A stretch of 64,000 nucleotides of DNA from positions 9,116,501-9,180,500 of the forward strand of contig OY540822.1 in NCBI GenBank assembly GCA_961205875.1, given 5' to 3'. Position numbers and translations under genes: made by a program. Source of the DNA: Sialis fuliginosa (lineage: Eukaryota > Arthropoda > Insecta > Megaloptera > Sialidae). This document shows positions 36,850-48,500 of this stretch, piece by piece. Positions within the stretch are counted from its first letter, which is position 1. Each line of letters starts with the position of its first letter. Under the pieces are notes generated by a model. It ran no database searches and had not been told where the DNA came from. It was given only the letters and a program-made list of their open reading frames with translations.

Positions 36850-38135
36850 TATATTAAAGGGCAGATCCACTGTTACATTTTAGTTTTGTTGACGCGATTT
36901 CGTAAATTGTAGAAGCAACAGGAAACAACTGTTGACCGCAGTAGCGCGTTATTCATTTCCCGGGAAAAATATTAAATCTGAAGTTATCAAATCAGATCGT
37001 GAACGATCTGTATTTTGCGACAATATCATATTTGTTCATTGGTTTTTGATCTGTAGAGACCTGCAAAGATAGTTGTAAGTTACAACGATCTTCAGTATTA
37101 TTAATTAGTAGAGGTGTACCGGAATTCCGGCCGGAACTCACGATGTAGATTTAAAGTGAATATTTTAACGTTACTACTATTATATTATAATTATTTTTAT
37201 ATTATATTATTATTGACACTATAAATGTAATTACATTCGATCGAAAAGAACGTATGCTATACAAATAATTTAACGAAATTATAGCTATAGGGTCAACTGT
37301 AGTAAAAGTGAAACAAAATACAAATCTTTCATGTTTTTTGACAGTTAACGATGCAAATGAATAACCATTTTAAATACATACTTACGTCATTTGAACTGTA
37401 CGATACAACACGGACTTTAAAAATGTAAAAAGTGTGTTTCATTTTTAACTTCTAATTTGAGAAAAAGTGAAACAGGAAAATATTTCTCGGAAAATCGAAA
37501 GAAAAGCTACAAAGGCAACTTTGATTTATCTTCTTTGTGGTGTATCAGTGTGAAATTGTAACTTTAATTAATATCTGAGCTACACAGAAAGTTATGTGCA
37601 AAGAATTAAAATTTAATTCACACGTTTTGACATCGAGTAACAGTAGGGTGAAACATCACTTATTAGGCGATTCATATTTTCAGGTCGCTTTAACAAACCT
37701 TTAATGAAGATGTCAGTTTTTATAATTATCCTATAACAAATTAGTTTTTTAGTTGCAAGCTTGTTTCACTTTTACCCCATAAATATGTAGAAAACACAAT
37801 TTTTATAATTTAATATATTTTCTTAAAGAAATACCATATAAAATAATGTTATATTAATTTAAGGTAATTATCAATGTATTTATATTTAAAATACAATAGT
37901 AGTGACGTTCGACGTAAATTCCGACCGGAATTCCGATACACCTCTAGTTGTACGTTGAAAATTCATAACATTTTTAACATTTCAATCTCTACCACAATCT
38001 TCAACGATATTTAGACATATTTGTAAATTATTTTTAGTCTCTACAGATGAAAAACCAGTGAAAAAATATACTGTTGTCTAAAAATGCAGATTTATCACGA
38101 TCTGATTTGATCACTTAAGATCTGGAATTTTATCT
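36850..38135. mobile_element. Palindromic element interrupted by a second TIR element
   Basis: AAATCAGATCGTGA (36988) pairs with TCACGATCTGATTT (38094); GGTTTTTGATCTGTAGAGAC (37041) pairs with GTCTCTACAGATGAAAAACC (38037). The centre is occupied by the element at 37109-37946. Confidence 0.5.
37109..37946. mobile_element. TIR element, TAGAGGTGTACCGGAATTCC ends (838 bp)
   Basis: Left TAGAGGTGTACCGGAATTCC pairs with right GGAATTCCGATACACCTCTA; the next block CGGCCGGAA pairs with TTCCGACCG. A right-end fragment of the family (GGTACACCTCTA) is near 25182. No matching 8-bp duplication was found. Non-coding. Confidence 0.7.
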
Positions 38136-38601
38136 CAGGTTGGTAGTTTTCACAATTATCTAGGGCGAAGGGTACGCCTAGCTGAGAAAAATATATAATA
38201 ATTATCTAATTATAAAGACTTTTTTGCTCTTTAAAATTTTGAGAACAAAAAAATATCTTTTATTGTTGGTATAAATTTTGAAATTTTTTTTTTCGACAAA
38301 AAAGGGGTCCACAAGCCCCCCGACTACCATAACACGCCATTGGTTGACGGTCAGTAGATCTGTACCTTTGAATTCAAATTGCTTCATATTTTTAAATGTA
38401 TTTTGCTATTCAGCCATCTTTGACGGGTTGGGGGGAGGGGGTGCACACATTCAAAATTACATCTTCAATAAAAATAGCTGCAGAACTATTTTTATCTATA
38501 GCTTATTACAAGCTTCAAAATTATTTTTTTTTTATTGTTCTGCGATTACTTTAATCAAATATAGAAAAAGAAAATCCTCTAATTTATTTAAAAAAGTAAT
38601 A

Positions 38602-39140
38602 ACACAGCTACACAAAAAAAAGTGCGGAGCCAAAAAAGTTACCTATATAGCATTGGTCGAGCATAATCGAAATTCAATTTTTTTTTAATTTTCTGTTTAC
38701 CAGTTTTTTTTTTATTTGAGCTTGAATTTTTCAAAAAAAGGGGGGGATACCAAAAAAGCATTGTAGTATTAGTCGAGCATAGTCGAAATTCAAATTTTTG
38801 GAGTTTTTTGCTCACCAGTTTTTTTAATTTGAGCTTGAATTTTGGACTTAGGTTAAATTTTTCCAAAAAAGGGGGGAGGATCCCAAAAAGCGATTTATAT
38901 AGCATTGTAGTATTGGTCGAGCATAGTCAAAATTCAAATTTTTGGAATTCTTTGCTTACCAGTTCTTTTTATTTATTCAAGCTTGAATTTTGGGTTTAGG
39001 TTGAAATTTTTCAAGTTGGCTAAACCCACAATTCAAGCTCAAATAAAAAACGTAAGGAAAAAATTACAAAAATTTGAATTTCGACTATGCTCGACCAATA
39101 CTACAATGCTATATAGGTCGCTTTTTTTGTGTAGCTGTGT
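38602..39140. mobile_element. TIR element with internal tandem triplication (539 bp)
   Basis: ACACAGCTACACAAAAAAA at the left and TTTTTTTGTGTAGCTGTGT at the right. Inside, the block TTGGTCGAGCATAGTCGAAA...GAGCTTGAATTTT is repeated about three times, and once more in inverted orientation near the right end. Confidence 0.75.
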
Positions 39141-39156
39141 AATTCTATGCTATAAC

Positions 39157-39421
39157 TAGAGATTGGAAAAATAGTGTTTCAACTATTGCGTAAAAATGCA
39201 TTTATTGTAATTTTTATTACATATCTCCACCGTTTTCAGAAAACTGGTTTGATTGAAATCAACTATTTGCAATTACCTTTCCAACTATTTGCGACACTTT
39301 TTACTGCTTCGTTTGCACTAATTATTATTAAATCGTAAAAATACTATTTACCAACTATTTTTCGAAAAAAAAAATTCAACTAGTAACTATTTCATTGAAA
39401 ATACAACTATTCCAATCTTAA
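39157..39421. mobile_element. hAT MITE family F, copy 2
   Basis: TAGAGATTGGAAAAATAGTG at the left, CTATTCCAATCTTAA at the right. It is flanked by GCTATAAC and GTTATAAC (7/8). It sits about 110 bp upstream of the coding exon of the 39.5-kb gene. Confidence 0.8.
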
Positions 39422-39545
39422 GTTATAACAAATACAGTAACGTTACACATTGTAACAAAATGAGTAACGTTACTATAAAAATGGAGGTAGCCGATACATG
39501 AATATAACGATTTTGAAATGACCTATACAGAGAAGATAGAAGCAG

Positions 39546-42500
39546 ATGGCTTGCCGAAACGCGTGGGGAATAAGTCTATGTTGGTTGTTGTGTGGTCTTG
39601 CGGTCAGTTTGGCGCGACCAAAATCAGGCGAAGTGGTCGCGTCGAGATTAGACGCCAATCAGTCCGGAAGTACAGAGCCCAGCTGCGAAGAGCTGAGAGC
39701 TATGTGGCGTTTCTCCAAACGCCAATCGAGGGCGGCGGAAGTCACGAACGAAATACCCACTTACAGAGACCCGTTCATAAACAATGTGTGGGAGTTGCCC
39801 TACGTCGCTTACGCTAGATCAAAAAGTGTAGCTGGGTGAGTCTATATAAAATACATATATATACACTAGAGATCAGATCGGACCTTAAAAAAGTGACCCG
39901 AAACTTTTTTTTTTCGGCCCGGTCCGATTTATACGATTTTATATTAAGGTCCGACGGCCCGGCCAGAACTGATCTCTAGTATACACTATACTTTTTATCT
40001 ATACTTTTTATCCGGCCTCTGATTTTAATATTTTTTATACATATAAGAAATATTTATTTTATATAGTTTAGGATTTGATGTAAATATGTGTATTTGGTGA
40101 TTTAAATTAAAATTATTTCAATATTCATATTATTACACTGAAACGAATATCGTTCATTATATTTATGAAACGCATTCAACAACTATGAATTGATATTAAT
40201 AATGAAGAAACTTCATATTAAAATAATATGAAACTTCATATTAAAGTAAACATTCATTAAATGTAAAAAAGTAATGAATTTTTACTTTAATATAAAGAAT
40301 TTCTTCATTATTACTTTGATTCCATGGTTGTTGAAAGCATTTCATAAATATAATGAACGATATTTTTTTCAGTGTATGTCTTGTTAAAATATGTCTTCAG
40401 AAATCATAAAATATTTGAGTTATTGATCTGAGAACGAATTTAATACAATCCTTAAAAATGCTTTTATTTTTTATTAATTTTATATTTCAAAATCATTTTT
40501 ATGAATCGTATATAATTACAGCTTTTAAAGTAAAGTTAAATTGAAAATTTTATAAATTATTAACAAAATTCGTGACTTTTGGTATTTAAATATTTCAATC
40601 ACTTATTTTTGACAAGAATATTTAATACTTACATATACAGGTTGTTCAAGATAAACATAGGGATTTCCTAAACGGTAATAAATACAGATTTGGTTAAATG
40701 AGATGGATTATTTGTAAGAAAGATGTGAGTATTACTACATCAAAAAATATTAATAATTCTATGTGGTGTAGGCGGTATACCTAAAAAACAGAAAATTCTT
40801 TAAATGGTTATGACTTTTTTATTAAAGTAGATAGGTATTTTTTGTTTGCGGTTTCTTAAAGCACTTTTAGGCCGTTTTTCCACACACGCCCTTTGTGTAC
40901 ATAGAATTTATATATCACTTTTAGTTCCTAAATTTAGTTTTTCTTATGGGCCACTAAGTTGGCTATAGCATATTTGAACGTGTTTTTTATCATACTTTCC
41001 AACGATATGTAACTTGTCACTTATTATCGAAAAAAAGTAAGAACATTTTTTTTTTTTTTTGTAATAGTTTATTGTTTTCAAATATTCATTTGTTATTTTG
41101 ATAATGTGATTTTTGTTTTTCATGATCTACTTAAATGTTTGTAATAAAATATCATTAGTATTTAGTACTTCGACTTATTTTCGAAAATAAATACGGCATG
41201 TGACATATCGCTGTAAAGTAGAGAAAAAACACGTTCAAATATACTATAGTTAACTTAGTGGCCCATAAGAAAAACTAAAGTTAGAGTTAATAACTAAGAA
41301 ACTAAAAGTGATATAAAAATTCTAAATACACCAATCGATTCTACACAAAAAGTGTTTTAAGAAAACGCAAACAAAAAGTACCTATCTACTTTGACAAAAA
41401 AGTTATAGCTATTTATAGAATTTTCAGATTTTTGGGTACACCGCCCAAACTGCATAAAAAGATTAATATTTTTATGTAGTAATACTCACCCCTTCCTTAC
41501 AAATAATTCATCTCATTTAACCGAATCTGTATTTCTTACCATTTAAGAAATTCCCATGCATTTAACGTTTATCTTCAACACTTGTATAAGTACTCTTTAA
41601 AAGTTAAAACTTTACTTATTATGAATTACAAATGTCAGAATGAAATTAATAAAGTTTTGCACCAATTTAAAGCATACTATTTTCTGCAATCTTTTAATAA
41701 TTTGTGAAAACTTCTGATAGACTTGTGTAGTTCACGAACGAACTAGTTCAAAAGAGCGCTCCCACACGAGAACTAGAGGAACTAGTTTGTATGCGCTCCG
41801 CTCTTTTAGTTCAATAGTTCTCGATATACTTCAAATACACTGTTCTAAAAATGAGATTGTACGATTTTTATGTTTAATAATTTACGTTTTCAATACTTTA
41901 TTACCAATTTTGAATTTATTATACTAAAGATATATTATATTGATTTTTTTGTTCAAAAGAATGCAATATGTCTATCAACAAAAAGGAATATCACAGATTT
42001 TAGTGAAATTGAAATATATTAAATTACAATAAAATAAGGTATCGAGGGTTCGATTAAAAAAAAAATATTATTTGAAATATATACTTTTAAAAATATCGAT
42101 CTTATCTATAAATTAATAAAGAATTAAAAATTGCAGCAGTTTACATTTATATTGTTTGGTAGTATAAAATTACTAATTAAAAAATTTAATTATACATTAA
42201 AAATCCAACAACCCAATATATCTCAATCAATAAATTGTCATCGTATAGGCAATCCGGAAAAAAATTATATGAACTAAAAGAACTAGCAGAACGAACTAGT
42301 TCAGGGGTGAGGAACCTTTTTATCATAGAAGGCCACATTTAAATTTAAAAATAATAAGCAGGCCGCATACTTACCTTCTTTCTTGAAGTTCATATCAAAT
42401 AACTTCAGAATATACGCGCAATAGCCAATTTTAATTTACGTTTGAATATTGTAGACAGGCCCGGATTTACCATGCAGGCAGAGTAGGCAGCTGCCTAGGG

Positions 42501-45500
42501 CGGCAAAAATTGAAGGGCGGCAAATTTTGGTGGAAACTTTGAAAACTTGTTATACTCGTGACGTAAAAATTTCAACCCATAAGCAATAATTTCTCTATAC
42601 ATGTAACTCAAGCAGGAATTAAAAAAAAGAAGTTCTTTCAGTGTCTCCTAATGTAACTTTATAAAAATTTATAAAATTTGAAACCGACGCGACCAAAAAA
42701 AGAAAAAAGGTCCTGAGTTTTATTAAACTGTTACTTTTGAGGGGGGGGGGGGCAATTTTCGTAACTGCCTAGGGGCGGCAAATTTCTAAATCCGGGCCTG
42801 ATTGTAGACTATTTGTTCAAACATTTTTATTTTAAATTATTTATTATAAATAATTGAAATATTTACCGGCCGCAATGAAGTATTGAAAAGGCCGCAGGTT
42901 CCCCATCTCTGAACTAGTTCATTAAAGACCACTGAACTATAGGGAGCGCTCTCTGTCATTAATTAAAATGCCCAACTCTAAACAGGAGAGCAAATATATC
43001 GGACGGGTCGTTTTTATTTATTTATTCCAGATTACATTCTGGTAGCGGCGCACGTTTAAGAAACGGCATGAAACCGGCCTTCGGACGGGTAATGCATCAT
43101 CCTCCTGGAAGGCTACACGCGTTTCAGGAAGTCGCCCAAATGTACGGCACAGTTCATCAAGGTCTTTCGCCAACCCGACGACGAGTTACGTCTTTCAGAA
43201 ACAGCCCAGGAAATAGTGTTCTATCACCGCACAGTGGCAGTTTCCAACATTTAAAAGTACCTTAACCATAGACATAGAAAATGAACCACGCATCTGACTC
43301 GAAAACAGAGTCGTGTCAAAAGAAAGAGATAGAAACAGCTTTGGAATATACTTGTCCTTTTTCTAAACAGGAGTGTAACTATTTCATTCTTAGCCCCGAA
43401 CATTAAAAAGATTCTTAGATATTTATAAAGAGGTTAAAAAACAAAAAATAATTAACGTTATTTAAAAAAAAAACAATTATTGATTTCTAATTTCGAATTT
43501 TTTGACCCAATTTTAATATCTTTTTCGTAGCTTCGTAATATAATGTAACCTAATATCAAAAAATTAAGTAAATCTTTGATGTGCTGTTTGTAAGTACAAT
43601 CCACCTCATCATTTGTAGCAACCACATGGGAATTGATTTAAAACTATTTTTTATTAATAAATATTTAATATTTTTGGTAGCAAAAATGTTATTTTCCCGG
43701 AATATCAGATCAATTGATGTTTTTTTTTTAATTTCCCCGATGAAATATGAACCATTATAGTATGTTTATTGTTTATATTATTTACTTCTCTAATCAAAAA
43801 CTTATTGCACAAAAATCACAAGATAGATATACAAAAATATATCGGACAGAAATACTACCAATCAGATTCTTAGAAAAAGAGATAGATATATTCCAAACTA
43901 CACTGCATCTCTCTCTCACTTTTTGAACAGATGATACACCATTGTGTTAATACAGAATGCACTGTCCATTCTCTATGTCTATGACCTTAACTTATTTATC
44001 TCATTGATACCCCCACAATTTATGTTTTTAATACAGTCGACTCTCGATAATTTGAATCTCCCAATGATTTGAAGTTTTTTCTGGCCCCTTGAAAAACACT
44101 CGATAAATTTTTAAAAATCCATCGGTAATTTGAAGTTGTAGTATATTGTCTATAATTTGAAGTCTTTTGAATCACTTCTGTAATTAGTTTAATCATCTAT
44201 GATCATGCACAGACTTTTTAATATTATGAATAGCTACAACTGACATTTACATATTATAATAATGTGTTATACGTTCTGTATTTTAATTATTTTAATCAAA
44301 GGTATTACTTTTTTGCAAATTACAATGATTTATTGTTTATCTTGAGAGTTATGTGTCATTATACGTTACATCATTAATCAAGATAAAAAAATAATTAAAA
44401 GTTGTGAAGCACATTTATTTTTTATCAGATATACATTTATGAAGAACATATGAGTACAGTAAAAGCTCCTTATTCGCGCTTCCTTCATTCGCGTTTTCAC
44501 TATTCGCGGATTAAAAAAATGCGACCCAATTCCTATATTCGCGGCTAAAGATTTCTTTATTCGCGGATCTAATCAGGAAACGTAACATTTAATTTGAAAA
44601 ATCTTAGTGAAGGTTTAAGAATGGCAAATGAGCTTTGTGATTTCTTTATGAAAATTGATCCGTCTATGGAACGAAGTCTTATTTTTAAGAGGCAAATTGC
44701 TAATGCCACTGCTGAATATCAGTCTGAATTGAAGGAGCTTTTAAAAACTGCCAAGCAAGAAAAAATTACAAAATTCTTTAAACCATTGCCTAAGCCTGAA
44801 GATAATAATTAATCAATATGGTCAAAAACTTCAATTAAATTGATTTTTTTATATTGTATTTGTTTATTTATTTTGTCACCTAGGAACGTATCCCCTATAA
44901 TCCCATATAAATTACCATTCCGTATTCACGGTTTCTGTATTCGCGGCATATTTATGGAACATATACCCCGCGAATAAAGAGCTTTTACTGTATACAAGTC
45001 TTGAGGCTTTCGCGGTGATCTTGATATGGATCTTGGCTTCTGGGTGTAAGCCGCTTCGGTTTGGTCGTGTTATCGACGAAACGTTGGCCGATAACACGAC
45101 CAAACTGACACGGCTTACACCCAGAAGCCAAGATCCACAACATATGAGTAGACGACGGAAAAATAGATGAATTTTGGGAATTATTATCTCAAAAACTGTA
45201 TGTTCGATTTCATCCAGGTTTGTTTTATTCTAAAGTATATATATTGAGGTATATTTACAATTTTTTTTTATGAATATATATATCAACTGAGAGCGCTGCT
45301 ATCGTGGTCGGCGTAAAACATGTTCCTCGATGCGGTTCCGAGGATTATGGTTGATCTGAAACATAAATTTCAAAGAGATTTTCATGCCGTGTTTAGACAA
45401 AAAAAAAACAGCAACACGGTGTTCTAAAACACTTCGTATTTAAAAATGTATAGGGTTTGTTGCACTTTTGTCAAAAATACTTGCTGTTTTGTTTTTTCGG

Positions 45501-48500
45501 TCTAAACACAGCATTAGAAGTACGTAGGATTTTTTTTTATCAAGTCAGAGGGGTTGGAAATTGTGGTTGAAAAATGAATGTAACGTTCAATTAGGCACCA
45601 TTTAGTGGAAAAAAATTTTTTTTTTCAAAAAATCCTACGTTCCTAAGGGCATCATACATTAAATTCTAAAAATCTCTTTGAATTTTTTTTCAAATCAGTA
45701 ATCGAGGGAAATTTTTTTCGCCGGCCACGACAGCAGTTGATATATATTCATAAAAAAAAAAATAAACATACCTAAATATATATACTTTAGAATAAAATAA
45801 ACCTAGATGAAATCGAACAAATAGTTTTTGAGATAAAAATTCTCAAAATTCAACTATTTTTGCAGCGTCTATTCATATCTTCCCCTTTAAGTTTAAAATG
45901 AACATTAAAATTTTTTATAGTATTATATTATATGTTGTTGTCACTTATTGTAACATATAATACATTTTTCCATGAAAATATACGACGATAATAATATATA
46001 AACATCTGGATATTTTATGTTCTGGGTATCTTACGTTTGAACTTTCATTATCGGCATTTGCAGTTTGGTAGAGTTATTATTTCACTATTTTGCTATGAAA
46101 AGGGGTCCGTGGGCATAATACGTTTGGGTATCACTGATCTAAAACAATGCAGATGTAAAAATAATGTACGTATCTAATACTGTTGATGGGATTTATGAAA
46201 AACGAGATATGCAAGAGTATTAAGATTTTAAAACAACTGAAAATTTACTTATAAGCTAACATAGCATGAATTAACTATTGTATTAATAAAAAAAGATATA
46301 TTTTATTTATTTAATACACAATACCACCCAAAGATGGCTAAGGCTATCAACAATAAGATATTAATTTAACTTATAAAAAACGTGATTAGTAATTAATTGT
46401 ATTCATAAAAATAATTAAAATTTCAGTTGTTTTTAAATCTTATTGTTGATTGTCATAGCCATCTTTGGATCATACAGTGTATTAAATAAATAAAAAATAC
46501 TTTTTGATCATTTTTTGAAATATTTTGAAAAGTAAGTTCATCAAGTTCATAAGTTAGTCTCATATCTCAAAAACTACGAGATTTCTGAAAATTAAAAAAA
46601 TATTTCTAAATAAACATTATATATTTGAAACATTTTTTTTTAATTTCAAGTCGCTTAAGAAATATTCACGATGGAAAAATTCGGACTAAAATGGTTTTTG
46701 GCTAATATCTAGTAGGCTATGAAATTTTTATGAAATGTAAATACACCATTGAACTGTCCCCTCTTAAAGGTAACTTTTCTCTCATTTAACCGAATCTCTA
46801 TCTCTTATAGTTTCCGAGATACTGTACCCTGGTATTTAGACACATAACCTAACTTAACCTAACCTTAACCGAATCTCTATCTCTTATAGTTTCCGAGATA
46901 CTGTACCCTGGTATTTAGACACATAACCTAACCTAACCTAACCTTAACCGAATCTCTATCTCTTATAGTTACCGAGATACTGTACCCTGGTATTTAGACA
47001 CATAACCTAACCTAACCTAACCTTAACAGAATCTCTATCTCTTATAGTTTCCGAGATACTGTACCCTGGTATTTAGACACATAACCTAACCTAACCTAAC
47101 CTTAACCGAATCTCTATCTCTTATAGTTTCCGAGATACTGTACCCTGGTATTTAGACACATAACCTAACCTAACCTAACCTTAACCGAATCTCTATCTCT
47201 TATAGTTTCCGAGATACTGTACCCTGGTATTTAGACACATAACCTAACCTAACCTAACCTTAACCGAATCTCTATCTCTTATAGTTTCCGAGATACTGTA
47301 CCCTGGTATTTAGACACATAACCTAACCTAACCTAACCTTAACCGAATCTCTATCTCTTATAGTTTCCGAGATACTGTACCCTGGTATTTAGACACATAA
47401 CCTAACCTAACCTAACCTTAACAGAATCTCTATCTCTTATAGTTTCCGAGATACTGTACCCTGGTATTTAGACACATAACCTAACCTAACCTAACCTTAA
47501 CCGAATCTCTATCTCTTATAGTTTCCGAGATACTGTACCCTGGTATTTAGACACATAACCTAACCTAACCTAACCTTAACAGAATCTCTATCTCTTATAG
47601 TTTCCGAGATACTGTACCCTGGTATTTAGACACCCTGTATGTAGTTACAGATGCTCATTTATTTATAGGAGTTAATACGTACGGAAAGAGCAAGGGAGTT
47701 ACAAGAGCAGAGACTAGCAGAAGAGATCGCGGCGCGTGCAGCTGTACTTAAAGAAATGGCCAGTCATGGTGATTCTAGACGTCAATCCCACACACACAAC
47801 CCTCGGTAAGTCTTTTATAATAGACTATTTTAGATTCCCTTTCAGATAAATATGTACTGCATTTCCTGACGCTTTTTCAAACAGGATTAAAATAGATTTA
47901 TACATTGAGAAAATAAATTATTTATAGATAACGATATTTTGTTATAGTTAACAATATACAGTGTTTGGTTCGGCGATACGAATATTTTGAAAGAAGGTAG
48001 AAAGAGTCATTTGGAAGTGATATAGAAAGTACACCAGTTTTTTTATATCAGCCATTTTATCGCAAAAGTTAAATAGCCTATATTTTTTAAACATGATTTT
48101 TATATTACTTTAATATTTGTGCTGCACTATCAGATCAAAATATAATTTATAAATAACGAAAATTATTTAAATTTAACACTTACAGATGTTCAGATGGTTT
48201 TAAAAACTGCTCTACCATAATACCAGCATGAATTGGCTATTTTTGTTAAAAAAAACTTACGTTTATCCCAGAAAAAGTAAGATTTTTACATTTTTACAAT
48301 GAGTAAAAAGTCATTAAAAACGTGATACTTTTCAAATATTTTTTTATATTCAATGGGCAGGATCATCCTTTGCACAAGAGAAGTTGTTACACTGTCCAAT
48401 GTGTATAAAAAAAATATCGAGCTTTTGATCAATATCAGATAAACTACAACATATCAAAAATTTTGCGATTTTCACCGAAATCCATTTCCTATAAGAAATG

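Larger units (their letters stand above)
41722..42970. mobile_element. Host element of a triple nested insertion
   Basis: It contains GAACGAACTAGTTC at 41747 and a related GAACGAACTAGTTC interrupted at 42290-42301 by hAT family B. Right-hand sequence resumes CATTAAAGACC at 42920 and ends near CCCAACTCTAAAC. AGAGCGCTCCC pairs with GGGAGCGCTCT. Its own class is unclear. Confidence 0.5.

Noticed and set aside
39518..39817. 99-codon frame overlapping the first coding exon of the secreted gene
   Set aside because: Out-of-frame shadow; the other frame has a signal peptide and phase-consistent downstream exons.
46792..47632. True chromosome end (telomere)
   Set aside because: Only three TTAGG units per 79-bp repeat, and a coding exon follows directly, so it is interstitial.
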